A DNA stretch of 37,536 nt from Brachionus koreanus (lineage: Eukaryota > Rotifera > Eurotatoria > Ploima > Brachionidae). The stretch lies in contig PJRA01000208.1 in NCBI GenBank assembly GCA_016987375.1, positions 9,332 to 46,867 of the forward strand, given 5' to 3'. The position numbers were made by a program, and so were the translations under genes. Shown one piece after another: positions 34,033 through 37,536 of this stretch (the stretch's first letter is position 1; each line of letters starts with the position of its first letter). The notes under the pieces were generated by a model. That model saw only the letters and a list, made by a program, of their open reading frames with translations. It ran no database searches and was not told the DNA's origin.

Positions 34033-34176
34033 TTCAAAACTTTAAATAAATAAATATTTTTTATTGTAAACAATTTTTGGATAAAATTTTAAGCCTAAAG
34101 ATTAGGCTAAAGATATAGATAACAGTATAAATAACAGATTTATTGAAATGATTTTTTTTAACTAAAGCTTATAAAA

Positions 34177-34728
34177 ATGATAAACAAATTAGTGATTCTA
34201 TATGCTTTTATGATATTTAAAGAAACTTTGGCTTCCAATAGTTGCTATCACTGTATCAATTGCTTAGAAGAACAATTGGGAAATAAAATAGTCAAATGTG
34301 AGAATGGATGCGTAATTGCAAAAGGAGAACATGGTTTTGATCAACAATGCTTTTCTACGTTGAAAAAAAATAGGAAAATATATGGAAAAAATTTCAAATA
34401 TTGCCAAAGTGATCTTTGTAATGTTAATAGTCAAAATTTATTTGAGCATACAGGTAATTATTGCTATTTTTGTTTGTATTGCAAAGAAAGTCAAATGGAT
34501 AAAAAATCTATCCGATGTAATAATGGATGTTTTGTTGGCAAGAGTCTTTATGGTTTTATTCAGCAATGTCATTTTCCACTAGTCGACTATAGAATAATGT
34601 TTGGCAAAAACTATACAACATGTGAAAAATTATTTTGTAATGATTTAGATGCATTAAACAGAGAAGTTAGTCATCAGCATTCAAATGTGTCAATTTTATC
34701 AACTTTATTAAAATTTCTGTTCGAATGA
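34177..34728 (+). CDS. Secreted or GPI-anchored protein with two eight-cysteine domains
   Basis: 183 residues, intronless. Residues 1-19 form a signal peptide (INKLVILYAFMIFKETLA). Two tandem domains follow with cysteines at 23, 26, 29, 41, 45, 58, 76, 81 and at 96, 99, 102, 114, 118, 131, 149, 154. The spacings (3, 3, 12, 4, 13, 18, 5) are identical, so the protein arose by internal duplication. Each domain shares CENGC/CNNGC, F-x-QQC and YGKNF...C...LCN or FGKNY...C...FCN. The C-x4-C-N ending resembles Ly6/uPAR three-finger domains, but the usual vicinal cysteine pair is missing, so membership is uncertain. The hydrophobic C-terminus (VSILSTLLKFLF) could be a GPI-attachment signal. Extracellular role is inferred; the partner is unknown. 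Not recognised as any named gene. Confidence 0.75.
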   Translation: MINKLVILYAFMIFKETLASNSCYHCINCLEEQLGNKIVKCENGCVIAKGEHGFDQQCFSTLKKNRKIYGKNFKYCQSDLCNVNSQNLFEHTGNYCYFCLYCKESQMDKKSIRCNNGCFVGKSLYGFIQQCHFPLVDYRIMFGKNYTTCEKLFCNDLDALNREVSHQHSNVSILSTLLKFLFE

Positions 34729-34989
34729 AAATTTAATGGCCAATTTAGTTTTTATAAATAAATTTTTCAAAAAAATACTAATTAGTAAATTAATAATTTA
34801 GATTTTATAGAAGTTTTATATACTTGTGTTGATAACACACGCTTATAATTAATTTAAGATGTGGTTTTGAAGATAAATGTATCTTGAAACACGTGACAAG
34901 TGTAATTCTTAGTTATCTTTGTGCATTAATTAGGATTGACTGATCAGCATATAATTTTTAATAGATCAATTAGTTTATAAACAATTTAA
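34729..34989. other. Short spacer before LINE
   Basis: 260 bp of AT-rich sequence between the secreted-protein gene and the first recognisable LINE coding sequence. It includes an A/T-rich tail with AATAAA (34756). No gene seen. Confidence 0.4.
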
Positions 34990-37368
34990 TGGAAGAATGG
35001 TTAAATAACAACTATGGATCATTTTTCAGCTCATTTAAAGCGGATGATGAGTTAAATAGTGAATTTTTGACTTTAAAGTCTTGTTAGAGCATGATATGTT
35101 AAGTGATCACTTCCCAATTCAAGTAAATATATCAGTCGAGCATTATATAACAGTAGAGTCACCTAAAATAAATTTTGATTTTAAAAAGGCCAATTGGGGA
35201 TATTATCAGGAATTACTTAAAACCTCACAAAAAAGCATAAATTCTCTCAGTAATGTTGATTAACTAAATGAACATATTTCATTGAAAATTATTAACGCTG
35301 CTCAAAAAAGCATCCCCCTCCGATCTCAGAAATTTTTCAAATCAAGTTTACCGAACGAAATTATATTACTTTTAAAGAAACGTAGAAAGGCTAGAAGACT
35401 GTTTCAGAAAACAAAATGTCCTTCTCTAAAAATAGAATTTAATAAACTAACAGCTGAGTTACGTTTAAACTTAAAGGATTTCTGGAATCAAAACTGGCTC
35501 GAATTTATTAATAAAATTGGAAAAAACCCACTCTCGAGTAGACCTTTTTGGAGAAAAATAAATAAATTTAGATCAAAAAAATACTCTTAACAAATTCCCA
35601 CGCTAATTGAAGATGTTAAGAAATTCATTACAGATAAAGATAAAGGAAAATGTTTTGGAAATTTCTTAGCTACAACTTTTAGTCCACAACAAGATTTTGC
35701 TTTATCTGAGAATGATTCAGAAATTGCAGATACAATTTTAGATTTCTCAAAAAACATGGTTAATAATAATCTAAAAGAGCCAATTACTCCGTCAGAAATT
35801 AAGGTTTCTCTAAAAAGGTTAATCAATCTTATGTTAAAAAATCTCTCCTATGAGGTTTTTGTTGAACTAAGTCAGCTTTTTAGCATGACTTTGGAACAAG
35901 GTCAAATCCCAAAATCATGGAAAATTGCCAGTATAACAATGATACCAACGAAAACTTCACCAGCCCATGACCCTTCCGACTATCGTCCAATCAGTATGAC
36001 AAGTTGTCTCGGGAAATTACTTGAAAGGATTGTATACTCAAGAATTTATAATTTTCTTGAGAAAAATAACTTGCTAATTAATGAGCAGTCAGGATTTAGA
36101 AAACATAGGCAAACGGCAGACAATCTTTTCTTTCTTATTCAAAAGTTAGTGGAATCTTTTAATAGAAAAAAAAAGGTCTGTTGTCTTTATTTCGACATTT
36201 CTAAAGCTTTTGACAGAGTTTGGCATGAAGGACTTATTTATAAATTAATTAAGATAAAACTGCCTCTCTATCTTATATTTTGGATCAAATCATTTCTTCA
36301 TTCCAGATATTTTATTGTAAATATAAATGGTCACTTAAGTGATCAATATCCAATAAAAGCAAGGGTCCCACAAGGAGCTGTAATTAGCCCACTACTTTTT
36401 AGCATTTTTATAAATGATATACCAAAAAGATTTAAACCAAATTGCCAATACTCTCTTCTTTTTACCGATGATTTGGCAACTTTTTTCATTTTTGATAAGG
36501 AAGGAAATCTCGAAAATACGATAAATAAATATCTTAATGAAGTTGAGAAATGGCTTTTCAAATGGAAAATGAAAGTGTCTGTTGTAAAGTCATGTTACAT
36601 GATCTTTGAAAAAAGAACAAAATCCAAAGTCAACTTAGACCTTAAAATTTACAATAAAAACTTAATTCGTGAGGAAAAAGTTAAGTTCTTAGGCATTACG
36701 CTTGACTCAAAACTTACATTTAGCTCAATGATAAATGATTTAAAAAAACGCTGTAATTCAAGACTTAACATAATAAAATATCTATCAAATAAAAAATGGT
36801 GTCTGAAACCAAAAACACTGGGTAACCTATACAAATCCTTGATAGGGTCAATATTAGATTATTCTTTTCCTTGTTTAAATTCATTTTCAGAAACCAACTT
36901 AAAAAAACTACAAGTAATTCAAAATGCAGCAGTCCGATCTATTCTAAATCTAAAATATGATACTCCCTCCAACATTATTAATCACGAGGCCTTTAACAAA
37001 CTTAAACTACTAACAGTCTCGAATTGACTTTTTGAGTTGAGTGAGAGATATGTTAGAGCAGGATTGAGTCATTCTATTCCATTGGTCGTTAGACTGGTGG
37101 AAGAATATAAGGGAGGTTTCGAATCTCGATACATCGAATATCCTACTCCACTGTGTAACTGCTACCTTACTATTTCCTCTTTTTTTCCTGAGCCATCAGA
37201 AATTTAAACATATGTATCCTGTTACTCTCTATTTAATTTACCTATTTTTTTTTCTTTTTAAATCATATTTACCATATTTTATTTTTATTATTTTTAAATT
37301 TACTTTATTTTTTTTTTTAATCTGAAGGAGCATTAGCTCGGTACAGAAAACAAATAAATAATAAATAG
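34990..37368 (+). mobile_element. 5'-truncated non-LTR retrotransposon (LINE), defective
   Basis: Begins within the APE endonuclease C-terminus (LEHDMLSDHFPIQV near 35083, the SDH motif). It continues through a linker (KSIPLRSQKFFKSSLP; KKRRKARRLF; SSRPFWRKINKFRS) into the RT (35756-37027): PKSWKIASITMIPTK, DYRPISMTSCLGKLLERI, NEQSGFRKHRQTADNL, FDISKAFDRVWHEGL, VPQGAVISPLLFSIFINDIP, catalytic FTDDLA (36461-36478), then KFLGITLDSKL. Defects: stops near 35263 and 35590, an apparent in-frame deletion at KRLINLMLK (35816-35836) that removes the usual 'K..GPD.I' segment, and a TGA at 37025. Beyond the TGA the frame continues with LFELSERYVRAGLSHSIPLV to about 37200. The 3' end is CTGAAGGAGCATTAGCTCGG followed by an AAATAAATAATAAA tail. 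Confidence 0.88.
35756..37200 (+). pseudogene. LINE reverse transcriptase coding region (inactivated)
   Basis: The RT domain of the LINE above. Catalytic acids are present (FDIS in motif A, DD in FTDDLA), so the decay is recent. A nonsense change CGA to TGA at 37025-37027 splits off the last roughly 55 residues; the homologous tail at 17753 keeps CGA. A short deletion has removed the part between KVSLKRL and NLMLKNLS that in this family carries the Gly-Pro-Asp motif. It would not make a working enzyme. Confidence 0.8.
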
Positions 37369-37371
37369 TGA

Positions 37372-37536
37372 ACTAGAGTTCCCCTTAAGAGCTCCAGTAA
37401 ATCCAGATTTAGTCTTAAGTCCAACTGCAATAAAAAAGAGACTTGATAAGCTGGACAGAAACAAATCAATAGGCACCGATGGCATATATCCATATGTACT
37501 TAGAGAGTGCAGTGATGTATTATGTGAACCGCTGTC
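37372..37536 (+). mobile_element. Start of a second LINE reverse transcriptase, runs off window
   Basis: An uninterrupted plus-strand frame reads ELEFPLRAPVNPDLVLSPTA, then IKKRLDKLDRNKSIGTDGIY and PYVLRECSDVLCEPL. This is the opening of a CR1/Jockey-like RT ('...L..L...KS.GPDGI.P..L'), with GTDG where GPDG is usual. It directly follows the 3' tail of the previous LINE, so one element has inserted into or beside the other. It may be the same family as the scrap at 3230-3425. The rest lies outside the window. Confidence 0.8.

Overview
The window reads as a piece of an AT-rich, compact genome of an invertebrate animal. Genes have few, mostly short introns (about 38-160 bp, GT-AG with one apparent GC-AG), the gene set is bilaterian (SMCR8, AAR2, FEM1, TFAM, RNF126, DDX18, PRMT3), and intergenic DNA is full of decayed LINE, Tc1/mariner and Merlin pieces. 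A monogonont rotifer such as Brachionus would fit, but that is a guess from composition and gene style. There is one assembly gap (Ns at 20039-20135). All intron-exon models below were built by eye from splice signals and reading-frame continuity; in every multi-exon model the coding length is a multiple of three.

Layout: SMCR8 (+, 138-3047); LINE and repeat scraps; AAR2 (+, 4204-5364); a Merlin (IS1016-like) transposase relic (-, 6635-7490) fused to a 96-bp exact inverted copy of a FEM1 exon; FEM1 (-, 9141-13067, two exons around a 1.7-kb repeat-bearing intron); a bacterial-type PI-PLC X-domain gene (+, 13684-14568); 3.5 kb of gene-free DNA including a LINE graveyard; three tandem TFAM-like mitochondrial HMG-box genes (+, 18239-19362, 21168-22253, 22399-23642); a Tc1 relic; RNF126/RNF115-type E3 ligase (+, 25227-26168); a repeat-rich spacer; DDX18/Has1 helicase (+, 28435-30093); PRMT3 (+, 30250-34032) with a 2-kb first intron carrying a MITE; a secreted protein with two identical-spacing eight-cysteine domains (+, 34177-34728); and a 5'-truncated LINE (+, about 34990-37368) abutting the start of a second LINE RT that runs off the window.

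The genes are not an operon and most are independent housekeeping functions: autophagy/Rab regulation (SMCR8), spliceosome assembly (AAR2), C-degron ubiquitination (FEM1), ubiquitination (RNF126), ribosome biogenesis (DDX18) and ribosomal-protein methylation (PRMT3, whose known substrate is RPS2). The most unusual locus is the triplicated TFAM array: three strongly diverged copies, each with a presequence-like first exon ending in a phase-2 intron, two HMG boxes and a basic tail. It suggests lineage-specific division of labour in mitochondrial DNA packaging or transcription. Other items of note are the PRMT3 zinc finger with all metal ligands lost, the FEM1 exon copy inside a transposon relic, and a MITE family with one intact copy and one split by a LINE tail.
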